Source: Phytophthora vignae f. sp. vignae (Eukaryota > Oomycota > Peronosporomycetes > Peronosporales > Peronosporaceae). Taken from it: a stretch of 64,000 nt of DNA. The number at the start of each line of letters is the position of its first letter. The stretch's first letter is position 1. A program made the translations under genes and the position numbers. Positions 38,485 through 47,482 of the stretch are shown here, one piece after another. The notes under the pieces are model-generated. The model searched no databases. It was not told where the DNA came from and saw nothing but the letters and a program-made list of their open reading frames with translations. Where the stretch lies: contig JABJUM010000014.1 in NCBI GenBank assembly GCA_016169955.1, positions 930,001 through 994,000 on the forward strand. The letters are read 5' to 3'.

Positions 38485-38588
38485 CTGGGGGTTGCACCCC
38501 CAGACCCCCGCATTAGAAAAACTAACTACTGGACAGGGCAACGGGTCCGTTCGCAGAGGAGCTCACTACCGCCTTCTAATATGGTCGA
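38485..38588 (-). repeat. second copy of MITE interior with hairpin
   Basis: On the minus strand this matches 34246-34438 inside the Mutator-like MITE, lacking about 100 bp of its middle. Shared blocks are TAGAAGGCGGTAGTGAGC, GCGAACGGA(T/C)CCGTTGCC and TGCGGGGGTCTGGGGGTGCA. The hairpin CTGGGGGTTGCACCCCCAG is at 38485-38503. I do not see clear terminal repeats for this copy. Confidence 0.65.
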
Positions 38589-39216
38589 CCTAGCCCTTTA
38601 GGAAAGGTGCTCGTGTGCGTTCTTCGTATTTTGTCGTCCCGCTGGCAGCGGTTTGGCAGCGGCCTGCTGCAGACAGTGAGCGCAAGCACTTTTGAGAGTT
38701 GACGCGCCGTGTCCACTTTCTGGATCGCAGCGTTTATGTGAATGCAGGTCTATGCAACGAGGCAACTGTACCGTGAAGAGCACATGAGATATCGGCATAG
38801 TGAACCTCATATGTTTTCGGTGTGCCTCGCTGTTCGTACTCGACCTGACGACGCCCTGCTCGACGCGCGCAATAATGGCTCGTGCCGGTCATTGCCGTCT
38901 TGGTCGAAGCTCCTGCTGTAGCCGCCGCCGCGCTTGCGGTCTGGTGATGCCTTCACCACCATCTCGCTGCGGGTGGAGTGGCTGGATTGCCTCCATGTGC
39001 AGAGCAGAAGAACAGCTCCAAAAACTGACAGAGGGGGGGGGGGGGCATTTCGCTAGTGTGGAACAGATGCCGATGCCGGTGAGCAACATGGGCACTTTGG
39101 ATACAGTACTCGCTCACGCCGACGTATATTTACTAAGTTACTGACGACAACGTCGAAGCACCGTTCGCAGTTGCTGGCTGGTGGATGGCTGCGCCTCCTA
39201 AATACTACTACTTTGT

Positions 39217-40026
39217 TTAACAACGCACGGTGGGGTCGTGCAGCGCGCTCACGAGAGTGTCGAGCATCTCGGAGTTCCACACGTCCTCGAACAGCTCCGA
39301 GCACGAGCGCGTGGGCGAGTAGATGGACTGCGGCACCTGCTGGCCGTACGGCGGCAGCATCGGCTGCTGCTGCTGGGCCATGATCTGCTGCGGCCAGCAC
39401 GTCGCCACGCGTGGCTTGAACACGGGCACTGTCGGTCCCATCGCGGTCCATTGCTCGGCGCTCGTGGGGCTGCGGTGCAGGAACTGCGGCGGCATCACTT
39501 GGGGCGCGGTGACGACCACCTGGGGTACCACGACCGTCGGAGTCTGCTGAGCCTGGAGTTCACCTGCCGGCAGGTCCGGGTGCTGGTGTTTCTGGTGGCG
39601 GTTCAGGTTGCCCGTCGTGCTGAAGGTCTTGCCGCAGCCCGGTACCAGGCACACCTTGACCGCGCCGCCGTAGTGGAACTTCATGTGCTTCTCCAGCTTG
39701 TTGTTGCTCGGGAACGTGCAGATGCAGCCCTGCACAGGACACTGGAGCGGCTCGATGTAGCCATGCAGCCGCTTGTGGCGCGAGAGGTTGCCAGACGTGC
39801 TGAAGCGCTTGCCGCACGTTCGAACGGGGCACACGTGCGGGCGCTCGCCCGTGTGGGTCTTGATGTGCTCGGCGAGCGTGTACTTGCGGTTGAAGCGGCG
39901 CGTGCAGCCCGGCTCGGGGCACGCGTGGATGGCTGGCGGGTGCGGCCTCTTCACGCCGGCGCTGGCCTTGGCGCTGTGCGACGGCGACAGCTTGAGCTGC
40001 TCGTGAGCTTCGCTCTGTGGCGCCAT
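39217..40026 (-). CDS. C2H2 zinc-finger protein, cluster member 3
   Basis: 269 residues, four fingers at about 36-58, 66-88, 96-118 and 126-149, with the standard helices FNRKYTLAEH, FSTSGNLSRH, FPSNNKLEKH and FSTTGNLNRH. After a Gln/Val/Pro-rich linker come RSPTSAEQW and a C-terminus with LFEDVWNSEMLDTLVSALHD. It is the best preserved example of the full cluster architecture. The ATG at 40026 is the first in frame after upstream stops. Confidence 0.9.
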   Translation of the reverse strand: MAPQSEAHEQLKLSPSHSAKASAGVKRPHPPAIHACPEPGCTRRFNRKYTLAEHIKTHTGERPHVCPVRTCGKRFSTSGNLSRHKRLHGYIEPLQCPVQGCICTFPSNNKLEKHMKFHYGGAVKVCLVPGCGKTFSTTGNLNRHQKHQHPDLPAGELQAQQTPTVVVPQVVVTAPQVMPPQFLHRSPTSAEQWTAMGPTVPVFKPRVATCWPQQIMAQQQQPMLPPYGQQVPQSIYSPTRSCSELFEDVWNSEMLDTLVSALHDPTVRC

Positions 40027-41090
40027 GGCTGTTCGAATCTAACAGGTCTTGATGTGCTTTGTGCGGGGCCAAAGCGAGAATGACCGCCGCGGTTCAATCC
40101 GCGGGCAGCCGGTCACTGCTTGAAGCGGGTCAAGCAAGCGGCCGCGCTCACCTCGATGAGGCGTGTGACAGTCACAGTGACTCGCGTGTGAGGGGAGCCA
40201 TCACGTTGCCTGAGATCTTAAGACGGGCAAGCCACTGTCATCTACGAGCTGACCAGCTGCGGATCACCTAAACTATTATTCACAGTGTGCTCATTGTTGC
40301 CCTCGGTCCCACCTCGGTGCTTGACTGAGTCGCCTCCAAGCCCACTGGCGAGCGCTCGAACACACAACGGGCGACTTGACTTGCTCGAGCCATCTTATCC
40401 TCGGCGACGGTGCGCGCTGATCTGTTCTGGACGCTGGTCGATGGCCTCCGGACGGTTCGTGAGGCGGGCATCCATCCTGTTGAGATCGGCTAGCAGTGCA
40501 ACATGGCTGCCACTCCAGACGCGGCAGCCATCAATGCCACACCGGACACGAACTCCTTCGGTGCGGGGCTGACTGCGCTGGTCTGGCCTCACACATGTGC
40601 ACGCGTGGATACCTACCGACAGCAGTTTTCACGCGCACCGAGTCGCGCTCCTACAGCGAGCCGTTTGACATGTCTGCGGAGCCACGAGTTCGCAGCGAGG
40701 ATACCGTCGCCTGCCCGACGCCGTTGGGGCGGTGGTCTTCGTCGTCGCACGGAGTCTTGCGCCGATCTCGCGCAGATGCCGCATTGATCCGAGCATTGAG
40801 TGAGCTTCGACTTCAAAATCCCCATCTTCAACGAGCGGCGCTGGCAGCTTGGCGCGGGCCGCGCCGCGCGGCACCGAGGGCGGATCGTTCGCGGATCACC
40901 AAGCTGCCGCATTGTTAGCGAAATTCGGGGCTTCCCCAGCATTTCGGTGTTCTTGTCCGCGGGCTCTGAGCACATCAATGCTAATCGCAACACAACAGCA
41001 GCGAATTTTACTCGATCGTCGACAAGGAGTTAGATGAATACATGTATAAGTGTACAGTAGTAAACTAGGTATATTTTTTTCGCGTCGTCA
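40027..41090. other. spacer between zinc-finger genes 3 and 4
   Basis: About 1.06 kb with no supported gene. A T-arm-like hairpin containing GGTTCAATCC lies near 40086-40103 but lacks the rest of a tRNA. Confidence 0.4.
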
Positions 41091-41792
41091 TTAGCATTGC
41101 TTCACCGGCTCAGCGTCGTCGTCGAGAATGGACGCGAGGGTCTCGAGCAGCTCGTCGTTCCACACGCAGTCGAACGAAGTTACCTCGGAGCCCAGCGCCG
41201 ACGGTGACGACCAGCTCGACGCAGTGGGGGTCTCGCTTTCGTTGTCCGACTCCCCGCTCGTCGAACACGAGCTCCAGCTCTTGACGCCCACTTTGGCAGC
41301 GTCGTTTTGAGTTGGGGTTGTCGTTGGCGAGGTCACCCCTCCGTGGTGCTTTTTCATGTGGCGGTTCAAGTTGCCAGTGGTGCTAAACGTCCGGCCGCAG
41401 GCTTCGACGTGGCAGACCTTGACGTCCCCGCCGTAGTGGAACTTGAGGTGTCGCTCGAGCTTGTTGGCGCTTGGGAACACGCAGATGCAGCCGTCAACGG
41501 GACAGCTAAGCGGGTCGATCTTGCCGTGCAGCCTCTTGTGCCGGGACAGGTTGCCTGAAGTTGTGAAGCGCTTGCCACATGTGCGTACAGGACACACGTG
41601 AACGCGCTTCCGAGCGAGCGGTTTGCTAGGCTTGGCTACCACCAAGTTGGTGCACGGAACGGTTTGGTCGAGCTGTTGTTGCTGGAGCGCGGGCATCGGT
41701 AAGAAGCTTTGGCAGGGCATCGACATCGGCATCTGCTGCACCGGGAGGCTGCAGAATGCAGCGTTCATGTAGTGCATGGGCTGAAAGTTCAT
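41091..41792 (-). CDS. C2H2 zinc-finger protein, cluster member 4 (three fingers)
   Basis: About 233 residues from MNFQPMHYMN; an in-frame ATG at 41813 adds seven. Finger 1 is missing: the N-terminal region is Met/Pro/Gln-rich and passes through KPLARKRVHVCPVRTC straight into finger 2. Fingers 2-4 are standard (FTTSGNLSRH, FPSANKLERH, FSTTGNLNRH). The SPTxxEQW motif is not clear. The C-terminal motif is kept as VWNDELLETLASILDDD. Loss of finger 1 should change the DNA contact but leave the core site. Confidence 0.85.
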   Translation of the reverse strand: MNFQPMHYMNAAFCSLPVQQMPMSMPCQSFLPMPALQQQQLDQTVPCTNLVVAKPSKPLARKRVHVCPVRTCGKRFTTSGNLSRHKRLHGKIDPLSCPVDGCICVFPSANKLERHLKFHYGGDVKVCHVEACGRTFSTTGNLNRHMKKHHGGVTSPTTTPTQNDAAKVGVKSWSSCSTSGESDNESETPTASSWSSPSALGSEVTSFDCVWNDELLETLASILDDDAEPVKQC

Positions 41793-42709
41793 TGTGAGGT
41801 GGACAGATAGCAAATTCGAAAGTGATCAAGCAAGTCTGCACTGTTTCAGGAGAAGGTGATCCGTCAGATGCAACCCGTCATGTGTTTCGGCGCTGGGGGA
41901 GAGTTTTCAGAGGCCAGGAAGCATGTGGCCCCCACGCGCGAGATATTGCAAGGATATCCATGACATCAACTGCTTCGGACTGGCGAAAGACGCCAGCCCC
42001 GCCGTATTAGAAATGCACGCAAGTCAAGGCTCTCTTGGATTTTCCACTAGCCGGGTCAAGTCTGTCCGAGCACCTGCCTTACAAAGGCAGCTCCAAGCCG
42101 TGCGCCACCATGAACTACCGGCAATTGTGTCTGCGACACCTTCACAGCGATGCGTGGAGGGCAAGGTTATCATGCGTTTAGCTGCTGTTTTTGGCGCTGT
42201 AAGACGAACTATGAGGGGTATTACAGGCTTACATGCCCCCAGGTGTATTTATTTACGTTTATCAAACAAGTTCTGCTTAGTCAATGCCGCCCGGCAAGCA
42301 TTCACCATGCTTGCCATCGCTGCAGTGCCCCCCCCCCCCCCCCCCTCCTCTAAGCCAAGCTTTAAGACTCGCATGCCGTTATTTTAGTCATTGGAGTTCA
42401 GCCGCGAGGACATACAATGCACACAACGTACCATATCCACCGCGTTGTATCAACCCCACTTCTAGCAGTGTATGACTCAGTGGATGTCCAGGCCTGCAGC
42501 ACCACGGATCCGCTGTTACTGTCGCCCGCTCTCACTGAATTCCTCCAGGAGGTGGTTGCCGCACATGGCGAAATGCCCTAAACTGCTTCCTAAGCTTACG
42601 ATATATCGAGTGTTGACTGCATACTGTTGCGGGTTGCACCATCACACACATTCACGAAAGGTATCGAGTTAACTTAATGGTTACAGACAAACTGTTCTGT
42701 TCCTAATGC
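41793..42709. other. spacer between zinc-finger genes 4 and 5
   Basis: About 0.9 kb, no gene supported; an 18-base C run lies at 42328-42345. Confidence 0.4.
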
Positions 42710-43395
42710 CTAGCACGAGAAGGTGGTCTGGTCGTCGAAGATATTGACGAGCGTGTCCAGCAGCGCCGGGTTCCACACGTCTTCGAACAGTCCTGTGGAC
42801 GCCGAGGACTCCCACAAGAGGGTCTCATCGCTCCAAAGCGAGTCGACAGCAGTCGTCGGGAGAGGGAACCATTGCTCTGTGCTCGTGGGGCTGCTCGCCC
42901 CGTGGTTGAGCGTCGGAAAGCTAATAGCAGCGACCGTCGCCTTCTCCTCCTGTTGATGCTTGTGGCCGTGCTGGTTCTTCAAATGACGGTTCAAGTTGCC
43001 CGTCGTGCTGAAGGTCTTGCCACACCCGGGCACGCTGCAGATCTTGTTGGCAGTACCGTAGTGGAACTTCATGTGCTTCTCCAGCTTATTGTTGCTCGGG
43101 AACGTGCAGATGCAGCCCTGTACCGGACACTTGAGTGGCTCGATGTAGCCATGCAGACGCTTGTGGCGCGAGAGGTTGCCAGACGTGCTGAAGCGCTTGC
43201 CACACGTGCGCACGGGGCACACGTGCGCACGGGGCACACGTGCGGACGCTCGCCCGTGTGGGTGTTGGCGTGCTCCACGAGCGTGAACTTGCGCGTGAAC
43301 TGCCGCTTGCAGCCCGGCTCCGAGCACGCGTGCGCGTCGGACAATTGGCGCTTGAGACTGCATGCCTTGGTGGTCGATTCGGTGGGCGATGGCAT
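42710..43395 (-). pseudogene. C2H2 zinc-finger gene, member 5, frameshifted
   Basis: The frame opens with MPSPTESTTKACSL and encodes finger 1 (FTRKFTLVEH). It then shifts within finger 2 because a 17-bp unit, CACACGTGCGCACGGGG, is present twice (43201-43217 and 43218-43234). The other frame continues with fingers 2-4 in standard form, SSPTSTEQW, and the C-terminus VWNPALLDTLVNIFDD. Everything else is intact, so the break is recent, or an assembly error. A short intron removing the extra unit is not supported by splice signals. Confidence 0.8.
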
Positions 43396-44372
43396 CGTTG
43401 TCGCTACGGGTGAGAGGGTGGTTACTAACCGTGAGTACTGTATTGGATGTGGATGCTTTGCTAGCTGAGCAACAATTGCAGAATGGGCTGGGCTGCTCTG
43501 CAGGCGGTGGCGGCGTCTCTTTGGCGTCCGCAAAGCACCGCGAGCTGATCCCGGTGTCGCGATTTTGAGCAGGGCCCGCCCGCGTGGCGGGAGCCTTCGG
43601 TCTGGACACGCACATGGTCGCGGATTTGGGCCCGAACGTGTGTGACACCGAGGTGCCGCCCGCCTGCCTGAGCGCGGCCGAGGCCAGCGCCAGGACCAGC
43701 GCGTGCGTGGCGGGGGCTTGTCACGACTCGGCTGGGCGAGCCACAAAGTTTATGGTGTTCAAACCGGCCAAAGAGGCGACGCAAGTGTCCGCAAGTTGAC
43801 ACGGATCCTGTCCACCTCGTGCACCGGCGCATGTGGCGCGGTGTCGACAGTGCTCGGCGCATAGACTGCAGTGAGAGGAGGTCTGCTTGGAGTCCACAGT
43901 GTGGACTCCACACCCATCGGATCGTCGTTACAGCTCGACGACGACGGAGCTATCACCGCCACAGCCACCAAAACTTACAGAAGTCTCTTATTCCGCCCAA
44001 GGCAAAGCGAGGTGAGGCCTGCCTGGCTACATTGCTGCAGGATTCTTCATTAACGCGATGCGGATTGTTCAGTGGCGTTGAACTTGTCACTCGTAGCGGG
44101 GGCATAATCGTCCGCTTCAATATGATGCCCCCAAACGGATACTGTACACTTCACAGCTGTCTGGCGTGACAAAAAGCCTGGCCTGGATCTGTGTCATGCC
44201 TGGCTGGGTTGCTGGCTGGGTTGCAACGCTGCAGGCTGCAGTTAATCGATCGTGCAAGGCAACTACAGTACATGTAGCTCTAACCAATGATACTGTATGA
44301 CCGTTGAGCTGGTTGATGCTTAACTTACAGTCGTGTTACTCGAATAAAATAGGGTCTAGCTCCTTTCTCTCT
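43396..44372. other. spacer between zinc-finger genes 5 and 6
   Basis: About 1 kb. GGGGGCATAATCG at 44098-44110 recurs upstream of members 8 and 9. A near-perfect dyad GGAGTCCACAGTGTGGACTCC (about 43890-43910) is present. No gene is supported. Confidence 0.45.
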
Positions 44373-45044
44373 CTACATGCAGAACTCGAGCGGCTCGTCC
44401 TCGTCTAGCAGGGACTCAAGCGCGTCGAGCAGGTCCTGGTTGGTGGCCGTCTCGGTGAGGACCATCTCGGCGCTGAGCGTCTCGGACCAGAGGTCGAACT
44501 CGAAGCCTGCGAGGGGGGCGCTGGGGATCCACTGCTCGGCGGCGGTGGGGCTGCCAGCAGCAACGGCCTTGATAGACGCCTTCGGGCTCATGCACGTCGC
44601 GGCCTCGCCGCCGTGGTGGTTTTTCAGGTGGCGGTTCAGGTTGCCCGTCGTGCTGAAAGTCTTGCCGCAGCCCGGAACGAGACACACCTTGACGTCGCTG
44701 CCAAAGTGGAACTTCATGTGCTTCTCCAGCTTGATGTTGCTCGGGAACGTGCAGATGCAGCCCTGCACGGGACACTTGAGCGGCTCGATGTAGCCGTGCA
44801 GGCGCTTGTGGCGCGACAGATTGCCCGAGGTGCTGAAGCGCTTGGCGCAAGTGGGCACGGGGCACACGTGCGGGCGCTCGCCCGTGTGGGTCTTGGCGTG
44901 CTCGGCGAGCGTGTACTTGCGGTTGAACTCGCGGTGGCATCCGGCCTCGGAGCAGCGGTACACGCCCGACTCACTGTGCTGGCGCCGGAGCTCGGGGCTC
45001 ATGTTGGCCTGGAATTCGGTAGTGATGGGGATCATGGTGTTCAT
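44373..45044 (-). CDS. C2H2 zinc-finger protein, cluster member 6
   Basis: About 223 residues from the ATG at 45044 (MNTMIPITTEF); the frame stays open to another ATG at 45188. Four fingers with FNRKYTLAEH, FSTSGNLSRH, FPSNIKLEKH and FSTTGNLNRH. GSPTAAEQW follows. The C-terminus NQDLLDALESLLDEDEPLEF is the acidic, leucine-rich variant of the shared end motif. A (GAGCT)3 microsatellite lies in the leader at 45081-45096. Confidence 0.87.
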   Translation of the reverse strand: MNTMIPITTEFQANMSPELRRQHSESGVYRCSEAGCHREFNRKYTLAEHAKTHTGERPHVCPVPTCAKRFSTSGNLSRHKRLHGYIEPLKCPVQGCICTFPSNIKLEKHMKFHFGSDVKVCLVPGCGKTFSTTGNLNRHLKNHHGGEAATCMSPKASIKAVAAGSPTAAEQWIPSAPLAGFEFDLWSETLSAEMVLTETATNQDLLDALESLLDEDEPLEFCM

Positions 45045-45900
45045 GCTGATGTGTGTGGGTGGGAAGGCAAATTCGAGAGTGAGCTGAGCTGAGCTGAGGG
45101 CGGCGCGATCCGCCGGGGCGGACCAAGCCAACTGTCGATCGTTGGAGCTGTCCATCGAAACTCCGCGCGGCTTTTTATGTCGATGCATAGTGAGACCAAG
45201 TCAAATCTGACTCCCTAGCCGTTACCCTCCACAAATCGAGTCGGAACGCCACACTGACGTCTGGAGTTCAGCTAGCCGAACGGCGTGTGACAGCGCTCAC
45301 TGTTCGTAGAGGAAGAGCCACAAGCGAGCGCCTCGCCAGCCTGAGATATCGGCGCGCTGCTGTCTCCGCCTGAGCCAAGCCAGGCCAGGACTGCCATGTC
45401 CACTTTTGCCTCGCTTGACGCCGAGTTGCCGTTACTGCGCACTGTACCAGTCGAGTCGCTCGAGCTCAAGCCTGGAGCTCACCTCACTTGAAAGCCTTTG
45501 TGGACACGCTTCGAGGCAACGAAATCTGCGCGGATTGTGTCGTGGTCCGACGTGCGGCGAAAAGGTCGAGCTCCTGAGATCCAAGGACTAAGATCCACCG
45601 CGGGCTTTGCCGCAGGGCGGAATGTAGGAGACCAAAGAGCACGCTATCAACTCGATAAGTTACCGAGCAAGAAATCTAGCGCTGTGTAGTTGCATCGCGC
45701 GGGCGTCAGCTAGCGTAGTGTTGTCTATAGTACATGCAAGCAACAGCTTCGAATAGATGGCGATGTCTACTACAAAATTCATTCTAATAGAAAGCGTTGT
45801 GTATGTACTGGTATGTTCGACGCATGCCATTCTGTTGTTGAGCTTTTAAGTAATTCCTGTGTGCAAGGTGTTGAGATTCATTCTCTTGAGTCTACTGGTT
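45045..45900. other. spacer between zinc-finger genes 6 and 7
   Basis: Leader of member 6 plus about 700 bp without any supported gene or repeat. Confidence 0.4.
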
Positions 45901-46644
45901 CTAAGGGTAGCCGAGCTCCTGCACGTGGAAGCGGATGATGTCGTCCACGAGGCAGCTCTGCCTGTCACCGTCGCACTTTGGGCCGTCGAGCCCCGTGTCG
46001 ATCAGCAGCGCCGACAGGTTGTCCAGCGTTTCGTCCAGTGCGGCGAGGTGCTCGTCGCTTTTGCGGTTAAAGTTCGCCGCCGATTCCTGCGGCAGCGGGT
46101 TCGTGCCCGTCGACCACGCGCGCTTGAGTCGACACTGCGGGGCGGCGAACTGCGTCTCCGGCCGCCATGCATCCGACGTCGTGGGGCTCCAGGCGTCGAG
46201 CGTCACGCTGCTGCGCGGCGTCCGCAGCGTCGTCGCCGGCACAACATCGAAGTGCTGGTTCTTCATGTGGCGGTTGAGATTGCCCGTGGTGGTGAAGGTC
46301 TTGCCGCAGCCGGGCACCTCGCACAAGTGCACGGGCCCGCCGTAGTGGAACTTCATGTGCTTCTCGAGCTTGAGGTCGCTGGGAAAGCTGCAGATGCAGC
46401 CCTCCACGGGGCAGCGGATGGGCTCGATGTAGCCGTGCAGGCGCTTGTGCCGCGCGAGGTTCCCGGACGTCGTGAACCGCTTGGCGCACGAGCGCACGGG
46501 GCACACGTGCGGCCGCTCGCCCGTGTGGGTCTTCATGTGCTCGCTGAGCGAGTACTTGCGGCTGAACTGGCGGCGGCAGCTGGGGTCGGGGCAGCGGTGG
46601 AACAGCGGGTCCTCGGCAGGTGCTTCGGCGTTAGTGTCCGCCAT
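45901..46644 (-). CDS. C2H2 zinc-finger protein, cluster member 7
   Basis: 247 residues from MADTNAEAPAED. Four fingers (FSRKYSLSEH, FTTSGNLARH, FPSDLKLEKH, FTTTGNLNRH). AWSPTTSDAW takes the place of SPTxxEQW. The C-terminus differs from members 1-6: LVDDIIRFHVQELGYP, a form shared with members 8 and 9 (DDMVxFHVxH). This and the SNKK-to-SDKK-type change in finger 3 place it in a second subfamily with member 9. Confidence 0.87.
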   Translation of the reverse strand: MADTNAEAPAEDPLFHRCPDPSCRRQFSRKYSLSEHMKTHTGERPHVCPVRSCAKRFTTSGNLARHKRLHGYIEPIRCPVEGCICSFPSDLKLEKHMKFHYGGPVHLCEVPGCGKTFTTTGNLNRHMKNQHFDVVPATTLRTPRSSVTLDAWSPTTSDAWRPETQFAAPQCRLKRAWSTGTNPLPQESAANFNRKSDEHLAALDETLDNLSALLIDTGLDGPKCDGDRQSCLVDDIIRFHVQELGYP

Positions 46645-47274
46645 CGTTGCTGCGTGGATGAATACAGTTGTGCTGCTGTGCCTGCGTGGCGGTGCCGAGC
46701 GGCTGGCTGGGAGACTGCAACTGGTAAAGTGAGCGCCCGCTCGCGTCGTCGCCGTGATGATGGCGTGGAGTAGCCTGCAGCAGATTTGCTCGATCCCAGT
46801 TGACCCAAAATCGAAGCCCGACGGCGGCGATGGCGATCCAGGCGAGCGAAACAAGGTTAGGCTTCTTGATCGATGCTGTACACTGGAGGACCATTGTTGT
46901 CGCCTCGCAGCGGCGGCGAGAGCGCTGGTGGTCATGCCGCCGCATTGGCTCTCCTCGGTTCGCCGCCGCACGACGGGCGGCGGGGTGATTGCAGGCTGTA
47001 GCAGCGTTGACGCTCACATCAGCGCTTCAACTTTGCGCCTTTGCGGCGTATGACACACGCACAGGAGTGGCACTCGCCCGAGTACTGTGGCGAGCCGGCT
47101 CTCTTGCGGACAGCGAAAGCTGCGCCTTGGTGGACCCATCGTCCGTAGAGGGCGGACCCTTGGCCCCATCGTCGAGGAGAGCAGACTTCGCCGCCGCGGC
47201 CGAGCCAGGGTTGGCAACGTCGGGTTTCGGAAAATGACACCTGTATCATCTGACGGCCAATTCCCGGTACTTTT
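46645..47274. other. spacer upstream of zinc-finger gene 7
   Basis: About 630 bp containing the promoter of member 7 and the left flank of the hAT gene. No gene is supported. Confidence 0.4.
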
Positions 47275-47395
47275 GTGGAAAAAAATGGGCCAAATGGGAC
47301 TTTGGTGGGACTCGAACATACCGGTACGTTACTGCTCACCCGATCAGTTTTTGGACCTAACGACTTCAACCACTGCACCAGTGTCTGGGGTGGAG
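47275..47395 (-). ncRNA. tRNA-derived Pol III unit (SINE-like)
   Basis: On the minus strand a box A-like TGGTGCAGTGG (47380-47370) is followed 63 bp later by box B GTTCGAGTCCC (47317-47307), and about 25 bp further by a T7 run, a normal Pol III terminator. The spacing is too long for a simple tRNA and the acceptor stem does not pair, so this is a tRNA-derived SINE head or a tRNA relic. It lies about 90 bp before the hAT transposase ATG, in opposite orientation. Confidence 0.55.
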
Positions 47396-47482
47396 TTCTC
47401 TCTGAGAGAGTCTCTAAGGTCACAGCAAGCATCAATTCATTTCCCAACTCGCGTTTCACCGCCCACCAAGTGCAAACCAAGC

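Larger units (their letters stand above)
37158..39216. other. 2-kb spacer with palindromes and repeats
   Basis: No gene is supported. It holds four GTACATGTAC palindromes (37237-37937), four CATAAATAATG copies (38100-38294), a partial copy of the MITE interior (38485-38588) and a 13-base G run (39033-39045). Confidence 0.5.

Noticed and set aside
39033..39045. 13-base G run (and 18-base C run at 42328-42345)
   Set aside because: Simple homopolymers; possible assembly gaps or slippage sites, not evidence for a feature.
40086..40103. Possible tRNA: T-arm-like CCGCGGTTCAATCCGCGG
   Set aside because: Only the box B hairpin is present; no box A, acceptor stem or anticodon arm at tRNA spacing.
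45859..46773. 304-codon plus-strand frame across zinc-finger gene 7 (similar antisense frames over genes 3, 6 and 9)
   Set aside because: GC-rich third positions in the zinc-finger genes create antisense frames; residues are R/A/V-biased and no motif is present.
47087..47482. N-terminal extension of the hAT protein
   Set aside because: The open frame passes through a Pol III-like unit in reverse orientation and has no domain; the ATG at 47483 directly precedes the BED-like finger.
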